Source of the DNA: Arcanobacterium urinimassiliense
Lineage (GTDB): Bacteria > Actinomycetota > Actinomycetes > Actinomycetales > Actinomycetaceae
Reading direction: 5' to 3'
NCBI RefSeq assembly: GCF_900119495.1
Contig: NZ_LT632435.1
Coordinates: 1,550,888 to 1,614,887, forward strand
Length of the DNA stretch: 64,000 bases
Shown piece after piece: positions 43,105-51,814 of this stretch. The notes under the pieces are model-generated. The model worked only from the letters and a program-made list of their open reading frames with translations. It made no database searches and was not told where the DNA came from. The translations under genes were made by a program, and so were the position numbers. Each line of letters starts with the position of its first letter. Within the stretch, counting starts at the first letter, position 1.

Positions 43105-44229
43105 TCAGTACCAACCCACGCTCTGAGAATGTGCCCACGCCGCAGCCGGCGAACCGTAACGACCTTTAATGTAGCCCAGCCCCCAGCTAATTTGGGTACT
43201 TGGATTAGTGCGCCAATCCGCACCCGCAGAAGCCATCTTACTGCCCGGGAGAGCCTGCGGAATACCATAGGCTCCAGAACTAGCATTGCTCGCGGTGTGA
43301 TTCCATCTCGATTCGCGCTGCCACAGCGCATCTAAATAGCCAAACTGGTCTTCACCCCAGCCGTAAGAAGCGAGCATACTCTTCGCAATCGCGCGCGCTG
43401 AGCCCGGATCTACTGGCCCGGAAGCTGGCGCAGCCGCCTGCCCTGCCCCTACGCGCACAATCTTCTGCACGGGGGCTTTCGCGTAACTTTCTGCCTGTAC
43501 TTCCCGCGCAGTTTCGGCGCCATCCCGATAAGTAATGCGCACGGTACGCGTGCCAGCGCCATCTACTCCGTGCTGCTCTACTACCCGCTCTCCCGCCGGT
43601 AAATTCGCATCCGACTTTTCTATCGTCTCAAAGGGCTGAGTAAAATCTTCGGTGAGCGTCTTATAAGTAATCCGCACAATTTTTACTTCTAGACCCGCTT
43701 TTACCGGCGTATCTAGGGGCAGCGATACTTCATCGGCTTCTTGCACCAGAATATCTGCTGCTTTAAGAGCTTTTGCCAGTGAAGTACCGGCAATAGCTTC
43801 TACTTTTTGTGTTTTTCCGTCTACCTGTACAGTGAAATCTACTTTCGTAATCATAGGTGCGGAAGCAGCTCCGAGGTGAAAATTGCTGCCATCTGCCGGC
43901 GCAAAATTATTTAACGAACTCGCACCCGCCATTACCGTCAAACCGGAAGTAGCTGCTACTAATCCCAATACCGCTAGTTTCGAGCGCCCAAAGATACGGC
44001 GTACCGTAAGCGGAGAGCTCACTGCTACCTTGGAAATTACTAAGTTTTCATTCATGTATTCCGCATAGGGATTAGCGGGAAAAAATGCCGAGGCCGCCGT
44101 TTTTTGCTGCGCTTGTTGTGCTAAGCGCCGAGCCCGGCGAGAACCTGGCCGCGGCTTCTCTGCCAGCTGCTCCGCAGTAATACTACCCGGAGTAAGTGAT
44201 CGGCAAGCAGGAGCGCTATGTCTACCCAA
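43105..44229 (-). CDS. Resuscitation-promoting-factor-like lytic transglycosylase with DUF348 and G5 domains
   Basis: 374 residues. MGRHS-type N-terminus, a membrane or signal helix at about 85-103, a ubiquitin-like DUF348 repeat (about 130-190), a G5 domain (about 195-245, VVEQHGVDGAGTRTV) and a C-terminal transglycosylase-like domain (about 275-374) with ALWQRESRW, whose Glu (E306) is the likely catalytic acid, and GAYGIPQALPG. Secreted or surface-held muralytic enzyme of the Rpf group, position conserved between tatD and rsmA. TTG start at 44227-44229 is chosen for the MGRHS motif; the next in-frame ATG (44055) would remove 58 residues. Confidence 0.85.
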   Translation of the reverse strand: MGRHSAPACRSLTPGSITAEQLAEKPRPGSRRARRLAQQAQQKTAASAFFPANPYAEYMNENLVISKVAVSSPLTVRRIFGRSKLAVLGLVAATSGLTVMAGASSLNNFAPADGSNFHLGAASAPMITKVDFTVQVDGKTQKVEAIAGTSLAKALKAADILVQEADEVSLPLDTPVKAGLEVKIVRITYKTLTEDFTQPFETIEKSDANLPAGERVVEQHGVDGAGTRTVRITYRDGAETAREVQAESYAKAPVQKIVRVGAGQAAAPASGPVDPGSARAIAKSMLASYGWGEDQFGYLDALWQRESRWNHTASNASSGAYGIPQALPGSKMASAGADWRTNPSTQISWGLGYIKGRYGSPAAAWAHSQSVGWY

Positions 44230-44336
44230 AATTAATCACCATACTTGGAATCGACTAGAACAGAATAATTTTCCGTTATCTTACGTACATAAATTGTAAT
44301 CAAATTGTTATTCTTTGCAAAGTCTGGTGGGTAACA

Positions 44337-45281
44337 TTACAGAAAATCATAGACCCGGCGCGTATTGGCGCGCAGAATTTTACACCACTCCGCCAACTCT
44401 ATTCCTCGACATTCCGCCAAATAACGTGCAGTATAAGCCACTCCCCACACCACATTCGGATGCCCGCGATAAGGAAGTGGTGTCAAATAGGGGGCATCTG
44501 TTTCTACCAGAATTAACTCGGTAGGTAAGCAGAAAAAAGCCTCCCGTAAATCCGCATTTGCCGGATAAGTGACATTTCCAGAAAAAGAAGCATACCAGCC
44601 GGCACGCGCACAAATTTCGGCTAGTTCTCTATCTCCAGAAAAACAGTGAAAGACGGTGCGCTCTGGAGCTCCGTCACGCCGCAAAATATCCACTACATCT
44701 GCGTGCGCTTCTCTATCGTGAATCTGCAGCGGTTTGTTCAACTCTTTTGCCAAAGCGATATGCGCCCGAAATGCTTCTTTTTGCGCAGCTTTCCCGCCCG
44801 GGCCGGTGCGGAAATAATCTAAACCGCTTTCCCCTACTGCTACCACTTCTGGGGCTTGCGCCGCTTCTGCCACCACTTCTATCGCCGCCGCCAGAGAATA
44901 CTCTCGATGATAATCTTCCTGCTCTGGTTGCAAACCGTCCGGAGAGGCTTCTTCCACTCCCGCATGCAGCGCCGCCTCATTCGGATGAATCGCTAACGCC
45001 GCCCCAATATTTGGATATTTTTCTGCCAAGGCGCGCGTATAAGCCAAAGAAGGAATATCACATCCAGAGGTAATAGCTCCCGCTACTCCGGCCGCCTCCA
45101 TCCCCGCTAAAAGCGTATCGAGATAGATCGGAGGAAGTAACTCGCCATCCGCATCAACAGCCTGCTGCTTCCCAGCCGCCGGAATCTGCTGCTCCGCAAT
45201 ATGCGTATGATTATCGACTATTAACTCTGGTAATTTCTCAGCTATCGGCGGTACAAAATCTTTGCGTTTTTTCTTCCCCAT
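44337..45281 (-). CDS. tatD: TatD family metal-dependent hydrolase
   Basis: 314 residues. Metal ligands in VDNHTHI, AVGESGLDYF and LQIHDREAH, a His in VFHCFSGD, and ETDAPYLTP near the end, all TatD signatures. Likely a deoxyribonuclease in DNA or RNA turnover. Two inserts (about 30-50 and 110-130) make it slightly longer than the common 260 residues. The ATG follows the metG stop by 6 nt, so the two are coupled; this pairing is conserved. Confidence 0.92.
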   Translation of the reverse strand: MGKKKRKDFVPPIAEKLPELIVDNHTHIAEQQIPAAGKQQAVDADGELLPPIYLDTLLAGMEAAGVAGAITSGCDIPSLAYTRALAEKYPNIGAALAIHPNEAALHAGVEEASPDGLQPEQEDYHREYSLAAAIEVVAEAAQAPEVVAVGESGLDYFRTGPGGKAAQKEAFRAHIALAKELNKPLQIHDREAHADVVDILRRDGAPERTVFHCFSGDRELAEICARAGWYASFSGNVTYPANADLREAFFCLPTELILVETDAPYLTPLPYRGHPNVVWGVAYTARYLAECRGIELAEWCKILRANTRRVYDFL

Positions 45282-45287
45282 CTGCTC

Positions 45288-47135
45288 TCACTCTATATTT
45301 ATACCGAGCTTTCCGGCGCGCCACCTAGCCTCTCTAGCTCTTAGCCGCTCCAGCTCTTCATCTATCACGGCTTCATCGAGCTTCTTAAAGACGGGCTTAG
45401 GTTTCGAGATTGGCGTCCCCACTACTACCGGGCGGCTCTCCCAAGCGGGAACATTCCGATAATCACCCGTAATGATTGGATAGGGATGACCGGAATCTAA
45501 ATCTTGCGTCTCCACTAGCTCCGGCATCGGCGCTATATCGCCGGCGCCGCCCAAGATTTTATCAATCATATTTGCCGAATGCGGCAAAAATACGCTGAGC
45601 ATCATATTCAAATCGGCAACCGCCTGCACCAGCGTATGCAATACCGTAGCTAGACGCTCCCGCTGCGCCGGATCTTTCATTTTGAAAGGCTCGGTGCGCG
45701 ATATATAGGTATTAGCTTCTCCCACTAGGCGCATTATCTCCATAAGGGCTGCCCGCTGATGATGCTCCGCAATCAACTCACCTACCTGCGTAAATCCTTG
45801 AGAAATAGCTTGCAACAGTTGCGTATCGATTTCCGCTAAAGCACCAGGCGCGGGAATCTCCCCAAAATTCTTCGCCACCATTGCCGCCGTCCGGCTCACT
45901 AAATTACCCCAGCCAGCCACTAATTCAGAATTATTGCGGCGCACAAATTCTTTCCAAGTAAAATCGGCATCAGAAGTCTCCGGGCCCGCAATGGAGATGA
46001 AGTAACGCAAGGCATCTGCTCCGTAGCGCTCCAGCACATCGCGTACATAAATCACCACCTGCTTAGAGGAAGAAAACTTCTCCCCTTCCATAGTCAGGAA
46101 TTCACTGGCTACTACCTGCGTAGGCAAGTTCAATACTCCAAATTCGTGGGTGCTCCCACCGTATTTTCCTTCTCCGTTATAGGCCAGTAGTTCGGCTGGC
46201 CAAATTTGGGAGTGGAAAACTATATTGTCTTTCCCCATAAAGTAGTAGGAAAGCGCCTCGGGATTATTCCACCATTCCCGCCAGTCTTCTCGGCTCCCTT
46301 GGCCAGCTTCTTCGCGCCGCCGCGCCCATTCAATCGAGGCGGAGAGATAACCAATCACTGCATCGAACCAGACGTAGAGGCGCTTATGGGGCTGATCTTC
46401 CCAACCGGGCACCGGAATACCCCAGGTGATATCCCGGGTCATCGCCCGCGGGCGCACATCTTCTAATAAGTGCTGTGAAAAAGAAATCACATTCGGGCGC
46501 CATTTCCCGGCTTTTTCTACTTCGTCTAACCAAGTACTCAAGGCATCCGCTAAGGCAGGTAAATCGAGGAAATAATGTTCAGTTTCTTTAAATTCCGGCC
46601 GCAGCCCCGATACCTTCGACACCGGGTCAATTAAATCCTGCGGATCCAGCTGATTTCCACAGTTATCGCACTGATCTCCGCGCGCGCCCGCCGCTCCACA
46701 AATGGGGCAAGTGCCTTCAATATAGCGATCAGGAAGGGTATTCCCCGTGCGTGGATCGAAAGCTACGAGCATTTTTTGCACTTTCATATAACCATTTTCC
46801 CGGCAGCCAATAAAAAGCTGCTGTACTACCTCTTCGTGATTCTGCGTGGTAGTGCGGGTAAATAAATCATAGGAGAGCCCCAGATTCACTAAATCTTCTA
46901 CAATAATTCGATTGTTTTTATCCGCCAATGCCTGCGGAGAGGTTCCGTCTTTATCCGCTGCCACCATAATCGGAGTGCCATGCTCGTCGGTACCAGAAAC
47001 CATTAATACTTCATGGCCAGCCATGCGCATATAGCGGGAAAATACATCAGAAGGTACCCCAAAACCGGCTACGTGGCCAATATGGCGGGGGCCATTCGCA
47101 TAGGGCCAAGCTACTGCAGATAAAATTTTCGACAT
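45288..47135 (-). CDS. metG: Methionyl-tRNA synthetase
   Basis: 615 residues. HIGH motif as PRHIGH in [19 protein letters not shown], zinc-binding [18 protein letters not shown], and the KMSKS region as KFSSSK. The anticodon-binding helical domain occupies the rest, with no C-terminal Trbp111 domain. Charges tRNA-Met. ATG at 47135 with AGAGG upstream. First gene of the metG-tatD pair, divergent from the nicotinamidase-like gene. Confidence 0.96.
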   Translation of the reverse strand: MSKILSAVAWPYANGPRHIGHVAGFGVPSDVFSRYMRMAGHEVLMVSGTDEHGTPIMVAADKDGTSPQALADKNNRIIVEDLVNLGLSYDLFTRTTTQNHEEVVQQLFIGCRENGYMKVQKMLVAFDPRTGNTLPDRYIEGTCPICGAAGARGDQCDNCGNQLDPQDLIDPVSKVSGLRPEFKETEHYFLDLPALADALSTWLDEVEKAGKWRPNVISFSQHLLEDVRPRAMTRDITWGIPVPGWEDQPHKRLYVWFDAVIGYLSASIEWARRREEAGQGSREDWREWWNNPEALSYYFMGKDNIVFHSQIWPAELLAYNGEGKYGGSTHEFGVLNLPTQVVASEFLTMEGEKFSSSKQVVIYVRDVLERYGADALRYFISIAGPETSDADFTWKEFVRRNNSELVAGWGNLVSRTAAMVAKNFGEIPAPGALAEIDTQLLQAISQGFTQVGELIAEHHQRAALMEIMRLVGEANTYISRTEPFKMKDPAQRERLATVLHTLVQAVADLNMMLSVFLPHSANMIDKILGGAGDIAPMPELVETQDLDSGHPYPIITGDYRNVPAWESRPVVVGTPISKPKPVFKKLDEAVIDEELERLRAREARWRAGKLGINIE

Positions 47136-47246
47136 ACCTCTAGGGTAAGACTTTCACCAGTGCTAGGTAAACCCAAAGGCAAATTCTGAAAAATATCGTA
47201 AACTTAACTATAGATATTTTCGGCAGTTTCGATAGAAGGAAAGACG

Positions 47247-48299
47247 ATGCATACGGAAAATCGAGCTCTCATTATTGTGGATGTACAGCCTACTTTCTGT
47301 GAAGGAGGCGCACTGGGAGTAGCCGGGGGAAATGCGGTAGCTGAGCGTATCGCCGATTTCGTAAATACCTATGCCCCAGAGTATGAGCTTATCGTCACTA
47401 CCCAAGATTGGCATATATCTCCCGGAAAGCATTTTTCAGATAATCCGGATTTTGTAGATACCTGGCCACCCCACGGAGTAGCGGGAAGTGCCGAAGCCGA
47501 GCTCCATCCAGCCATAGTTAATTTACCGGTTGACGATATGGTGAAAAAGGGGCAGTATTCAGCAGCTTATTCCGGATTCGAAGGCTGCACCGAAGAAGGG
47601 CTGCAACTAGAAGAACTGCTGCGTATCCACGATATCGATAGTGTAGATGTAGTCGGAATTGCCGAATCTCATTGTGTAAAAGAAACTGCGCTCGATGCCC
47701 TCGATGCCGGATGGCCGGTGCGAGTATTTTCCGATTTGACGGTACCCACTTCTCCCGAGCTCGGAGTAGCTGCACGCGCCGAAATGCAGAAAGCGGGAAT
47801 TTCTTTACTCCCTGCGGCAGAAGCTTTTGCTTCTTATACCGATTCTCCGGCTGATTATGAGGATGACGAGCCAACTAGTTGGGGGCGCGCCGATTCTTGG
47901 GGGGAAGACGATTCTGATTATCTAGAGGAAAGTTACTCAGACGACCGCTGGGCAGATACCGATTGGGATCACGACGAAGCTGGAGCAGCGGATTTTCAAG
48001 ATGATGAACTTCCGCAGCAGCCTCTACCGGGCACTGAAGCAGTGAATAATCGCGATAATTATGACGACGATGCAGATGCAGAGCTCACTTCCGATGGCGA
48101 AGAAGAAGAGCTCTCCAATCTAAATCAGCTACAGGCGGCAGAAGATTTGGCCGGTATCGATTTCTCCGAATTTGGGATTGACGATGCAGAGCTAGATCTC
48201 GATGAAGATATCGATTTTTCTGCAGAAGTGAGTGAAGAAGATTTTGATTTTTCCGATATTGATTTAGATGAATACAATCTCGGAAATCCGGGAAAATAG
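47247..48299 (+). CDS. Nicotinamidase/isochorismatase-family hydrolase with a hyperacidic C-terminal tail
   Basis: 350 residues. Residues 1-195 are a complete isochorismatase-fold enzyme: D12 in IIVDVQPTF, metal ligands in QDWHISPGKHF, the Lys near 100 (VKKGQYSAAYSGF) and nucleophile C143 in GIAESHCVKETA. These fit nicotinamidase (nicotinamide to nicotinate) better than isochorismatase. Residues about 200-350 are an unrelated tail, nearly all Asp, Glu, Ser and Asn (EDFDFSDIDLDE), predicted disordered. Normal nicotinamidases are near 190-210 residues. ATG with AAGGAAAG upstream. Gene stands alone between metG and rsmI. Confidence 0.85.
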   Translation: MHTENRALIIVDVQPTFCEGGALGVAGGNAVAERIADFVNTYAPEYELIVTTQDWHISPGKHFSDNPDFVDTWPPHGVAGSAEAELHPAIVNLPVDDMVKKGQYSAAYSGFEGCTEEGLQLEELLRIHDIDSVDVVGIAESHCVKETALDALDAGWPVRVFSDLTVPTSPELGVAARAEMQKAGISLLPAAEAFASYTDSPADYEDDEPTSWGRADSWGEDDSDYLEESYSDDRWADTDWDHDEAGAADFQDDELPQQPLPGTEAVNNRDNYDDDADAELTSDGEEEELSNLNQLQAAEDLAGIDFSEFGIDDAELDLDEDIDFSAEVSEEDFDFSDIDLDEYNLGNPGK

Positions 48300-48351
48300 A
48301 TAACTGATTACTTTAGTGTGCGTAGTTGGCTATCTCAATGCACGTAACTAA

Positions 48352-49170
48352 TTATCTAAGTGCACGCTCGTAAATCTCATTTGCCCGCAAATTGTGGCGT
48401 TTAGCTACATAGCTGGCCGCATCTTTTAAGCGTAAACCGAGTGCGTGCAGCTCTTGCACTTCTTCCAACACCGCAGCTGATATATCCGTATCCTTTTCGG
48501 GGCAGCCCGCCACTACGAGCGTAACTTCCCCTAAAATTTCTTGCACCGCTGCCCGCTGCTGTAGATCTGCTAAAGTACCGCGGCACACTTCTTCATGTGT
48601 TTTCGTCAATTCCCGGCAGAGAGCAGCCGGGCGTTGCTCACCAAAAGCTGCCGCCAAATCTGCCAGAGTGGCCGCTACCCGCCGCGGAGATTCAAAAAAT
48701 ATCCATGTAGTATCCAGCGCCGCTAAGCTATTTAATACCCGGCTGCGCTCCCCCGCTTTCCGCGGGAGAAATCCAAAGAAAGTAAAACGATTACTAGGCA
48801 GGCCAGAGAGAGCCAGCGCGGTGAGTGCCGCGGAAGGGCCAGGAATCACTTGCACCGGAATTCCAGCGGCCGCAGCTAGCTTCACTAATCGATATCCAGG
48901 ATCAGAGACCACCGGCATTCCTGCATCACTCACCATTAAGATATCGGTGCCCGCGGCTGCAGTAGCCACTAATTTCGGAGCCACTTTTTCTTCATTGTGG
49001 TCGTGATAAGGAATCACTTGTGCCGATATTTTTATCCCTAAACGCTGCGCTAGGGAACGCAGACGGCGCGTATCTTCGGCGGCAATTAACTCTGCTTCTT
49101 GCAGAGCTCGGCGCAGCCGCGGGGAAGCGTCGTCATCGTTCCCTAGCGGAGTAGCAGCAAGAGTAATCAT
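48352..49170 (-). CDS. rsmI: 16S rRNA 2'-O-ribose C1402 methyltransferase
   Basis: 272 residues of the tetrapyrrole-methylase fold. ATPLGNDDDASPR, EDTRRLRSLAQRLGI, SDAGMPVVSDPG and PGPSAALTALALSGLP are RsmI signatures. It 2'-O-methylates C1402 in the 16S rRNA decoding centre. The start is 25 nt after the SDR stop, on the same strand. It usually neighbours metG in actinobacteria; here the nicotinamidase-like gene lies between. Confidence 0.95.
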   Translation of the reverse strand: MITLAATPLGNDDDASPRLRRALQEAELIAAEDTRRLRSLAQRLGIKISAQVIPYHDHNEEKVAPKLVATAAAGTDILMVSDAGMPVVSDPGYRLVKLAAAAGIPVQVIPGPSAALTALALSGLPSNRFTFFGFLPRKAGERSRVLNSLAALDTTWIFFESPRRVAATLADLAAAFGEQRPAALCRELTKTHEEVCRGTLADLQQRAAVQEILGEVTLVVAGCPEKDTDISAAVLEEVQELHALGLRLKDAASYVAKRHNLRANEIYERALR

Positions 49171-49195
49171 AAATAATCACTGAGTAGCAATTACT

Positions 49196-50032
49196 TTATT
49201 GCCGACCCGTGAAATCCTCCATCGTTTTATGGATACCGAAAAACTCTAGAGCCGCATCGACAATCGGCACCGGGAAAGCGTGCATTATCTGCACCAGGCG
49301 CACAATAGGCGGATTGACTTTCATCTGCGTGCCTTTCGCAATGGCATCTAGTACCTGATCAGCACAATCTTGCGGCTTGAGAATCGGTAGCAGACAAGAG
49401 AATTTCGTCTTAACTCCATCGAACATGCCGGTGGAAATATAGTAGGGGCAATAGAGCAGGGTGTGTACATTCGAACGCTGCTTGCGGAGTTCCGCTCGCA
49501 AAGACTGCGTGAACCCGACGGCACCGAACTTGGAAACATTGTAGTCAGATTGTTTCGCAACCCCCACTAAGCCGGCTGCAGAAGAAATGGTAACTATCGA
49601 CCCATAGTCGCGCTGAAGCATTCCCGGTAAAAATTCTCGCACCGTGCGGAAAAGAGAAAGGGTATTTACCTCAACTGTGCGGCGAATTTCTTCTTCGCTC
49701 AGTTCCAAGACAGGCTTCCCGTTCACCACTCCGGCGTTATTGATGAGAATATCTACTCGGTCGAACTCTGCCAGCACTGCTTGCGCATTACTATGCACAG
49801 ATTCCGCATCGGATACATCCACGCTGTAATGCTTGGCTTTAATATGCGGATGCGCCGCCTTGAGCTCATCCACTACTTCTTGCCCACGAGTAGCATTGCG
49901 GTTCCAAATGATTACCGCTTTTGCTCCCCGATCAGCAGCTCCCAGGGCCATCAATCGGCCAATACCGGTAGCACCTCCCGTGATTAATACGGTAGCTCCC
50001 GTAAACGACACAACTTTGGGTCGAATAAACAT
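49196..50032 (-). CDS. Short-chain dehydrogenase/reductase, SDR16C (retinol dehydrogenase)-like
   Basis: 278 residues. NAD(P) motif TGGATGIGR, NNAGVV, catalytic Ser in TISSAAGL and YNVSK (Tyr-x-x-x-Lys). The end, FGIHKTMEDFTGRQ, recalls the SDR16C group of lipid-modifying dehydrogenases, in which a similar motif closes the fold; this is by eye. NxxN-type dehydrogenase working on alcohol, ketone or aldehyde of lipid-like substrates is the best guess. It lies 18 nt after the aldehyde dehydrogenase stop, same strand, so it is probably co-transcribed with it. ATG with GAGG upstream. Confidence 0.82.
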   Translation of the reverse strand: MFIRPKVVSFTGATVLITGGATGIGRLMALGAADRGAKAVIIWNRNATRGQEVVDELKAAHPHIKAKHYSVDVSDAESVHSNAQAVLAEFDRVDILINNAGVVNGKPVLELSEEEIRRTVEVNTLSLFRTVREFLPGMLQRDYGSIVTISSAAGLVGVAKQSDYNVSKFGAVGFTQSLRAELRKQRSNVHTLLYCPYYISTGMFDGVKTKFSCLLPILKPQDCADQVLDAIAKGTQMKVNPPIVRLVQIMHAFPVPIVDAALEFFGIHKTMEDFTGRQ

Positions 50033-50050
50033 AGTTACCTCATTCTTTCT

Positions 50051-51661
50051 TTACAGAGAAATACGCAATTTATGCTGTATTGAACTGAATACATGCATAA
50101 AGCGCGCCCAATTCTTCTCGCCCAGCCACTTCGGAGCAGCAATATGCATAATGTGCTGCGTAGCAACCGTCTGGGTATCGGTATACTTGAGGATACCTTC
50201 CCGTCCGTGCCGATCCGCTAAGCCAGAATCTTTAATTCCACCGGTAGGAGCACCAATAGATCCCCAAGTAGCAGCATAGCCATCGTTGATATTGACGCTG
50301 CCGGTAAGTAAACGCTTTGCGAGCTTCTGTGCCGTCTTCAAATCACTTGACCAGATTGCACCGTTCAAGCCGTAATTAGTGGCATTAGCTTTCTCCAAAG
50401 CTTCTTCATCCGAATCCACTTTATAAAGCGATACCACTGGCCCGAAAGTTTCTTCTGCGAATACCCGCATATCGGGGGTGACGTCGGTGAGCACCGTGGG
50501 TGGGAAAGCGCGTGGCGCAATATCAGTCCGCAACTCACCGCCAGCGAGTAAAGTAGCTCCCTTGTCGAGTGCATCTTTAATATGCTCTTGCACTTTCGTC
50601 AGCTGCGCATCGCTAATAAGCGGCCCCATATCCGACTTCCAGTCCATCGCAGCGTCCAACTTAATCGCATTCGCTGCGGCCACAAAAGCCGGCACAAATT
50701 CATCCCAAATATCTTTGTGAATAAACATCCGTTCTACGGAAATGCACAGCTGACCTGAAGAAGAGAAGCAGGCTTTCGCTGCCCCTTTAGCTGCGCGCGG
50801 AAGCGGTGCATCCGCCCGTATAATCATCGGATTCTTTCCACCCATTTCCGCAGAGAAACCGATGAGATTTTCGCCCGAGCGCTTCGCAATGCTGCGGCCA
50901 GTCGCCGTAGAGCCGGTAAACATCATGTAATCCGAATTATCGATTAGCGGATTACCGATTTCCCGCCCGGTGCCGATAACTACTTGGAAGAGATCGGCGG
51001 GGAATCCAGCCCGGGTAAGAAGTGAACGCACCACTAGTGCGCAGTAAGGAGTCTGGGAATCTGGCTTCAGCACAATGGCGTTACCGGCCATTAACGCCGG
51101 AATAGCATCAGAAATCGAGAGGTTGAAGGGGTAATTCCACGGGGTGATTACACCTACTACCCCAAGCGGTAGATACTGTACTTTTGTGAAAGTCATACCG
51201 GGCACGGCACCCAGCACGTTCCGCGGCTTTAAGAATTTCTCAGCCCGGCGCGCATAGTAAAGAGAATTATTGATTACGTCGTAATACTCTTCAAAAGCCG
51301 ACGCACGATTCTTTCCGTTTTCCCACTGGATTACATCCAAGATAGCGTCTTGCTCATCTAGTACGATGCGCGCAAAACGCCGCACCAGAGCACTCCGCTC
51401 TGCAAAAGTGGTTTCTTGCCAGGCCTTTGCCGCAGTGCGCGCCCGCTCAAAAATTTCTGGAATATCTTCCGCTTTCACTTGCGGAAGTTCTCCAATTACA
51501 GACTGGGTAAGGGCAGCGTATTTCGCTACCATAGTTTCATTTCCCTTGCTGCCAGTAGCACAGACGGCGACCGGATCAGGTACTAATTTATTCAGTGAAC
51601 GGCGCCCTTGCTCGTCCAACTTGGCAAATTTACTATTATTAATACTCGAAGTTTCACTCAT
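50051..51661 (-). CDS. NAD(P)+-dependent aldehyde dehydrogenase, GabD2/succinate-semialdehyde-type
   Basis: 536 residues. Dehydrogenase landmarks: TPWNYPFNL, GNAIVLKPDSQTP, EMGGKNPMII, nucleophile Cys in GQLCISVERM, ETFGPVVSLY and GIKDSGLADRHGREGILKYT. The last pattern is close to mycobacterial GabD2. The extension past residue 500 (HVFSSIQHKLRISL) is longer than in the short SSADH group. It oxidises an aldehyde to an acid. Coupled to the SDR downstream, the pair could turn an alcohol into an acid. ATG at 51661; divergent from the SNF2 gene. Confidence 0.88.
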   Translation of the reverse strand: MSETSSINNSKFAKLDEQGRRSLNKLVPDPVAVCATGSKGNETMVAKYAALTQSVIGELPQVKAEDIPEIFERARTAAKAWQETTFAERSALVRRFARIVLDEQDAILDVIQWENGKNRASAFEEYYDVINNSLYYARRAEKFLKPRNVLGAVPGMTFTKVQYLPLGVVGVITPWNYPFNLSISDAIPALMAGNAIVLKPDSQTPYCALVVRSLLTRAGFPADLFQVVIGTGREIGNPLIDNSDYMMFTGSTATGRSIAKRSGENLIGFSAEMGGKNPMIIRADAPLPRAAKGAAKACFSSSGQLCISVERMFIHKDIWDEFVPAFVAAANAIKLDAAMDWKSDMGPLISDAQLTKVQEHIKDALDKGATLLAGGELRTDIAPRAFPPTVLTDVTPDMRVFAEETFGPVVSLYKVDSDEEALEKANATNYGLNGAIWSSDLKTAQKLAKRLLTGSVNINDGYAATWGSIGAPTGGIKDSGLADRHGREGILKYTDTQTVATQHIMHIAAPKWLGEKNWARFMHVFSSIQHKLRISL

Positions 51662-51814
51662 AGTTATATTGTGCTCCCAATTCGTATTTATATCTCGCTT
51701 TTGCGAAAAATTACCTGAGGAATTTCACAGTCGGCGGATAATAAGTTCTTCTTATACGGGTTATGCTGTGAATAGTAGTCTACCAAAGCGAAATTTATTA
51801 TTGAATCTCAGGTA

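Noticed and set aside
43105..44229. True Rpf catalytic domain
   Set aside because: The DUF348-G5 frame and synteny fit Rpf proteins, but the C-terminal domain (RESRW, GAYGIPQALPG) reads more like a soluble-lytic-transglycosylase type, so I call it rpf-like and give no symbol.
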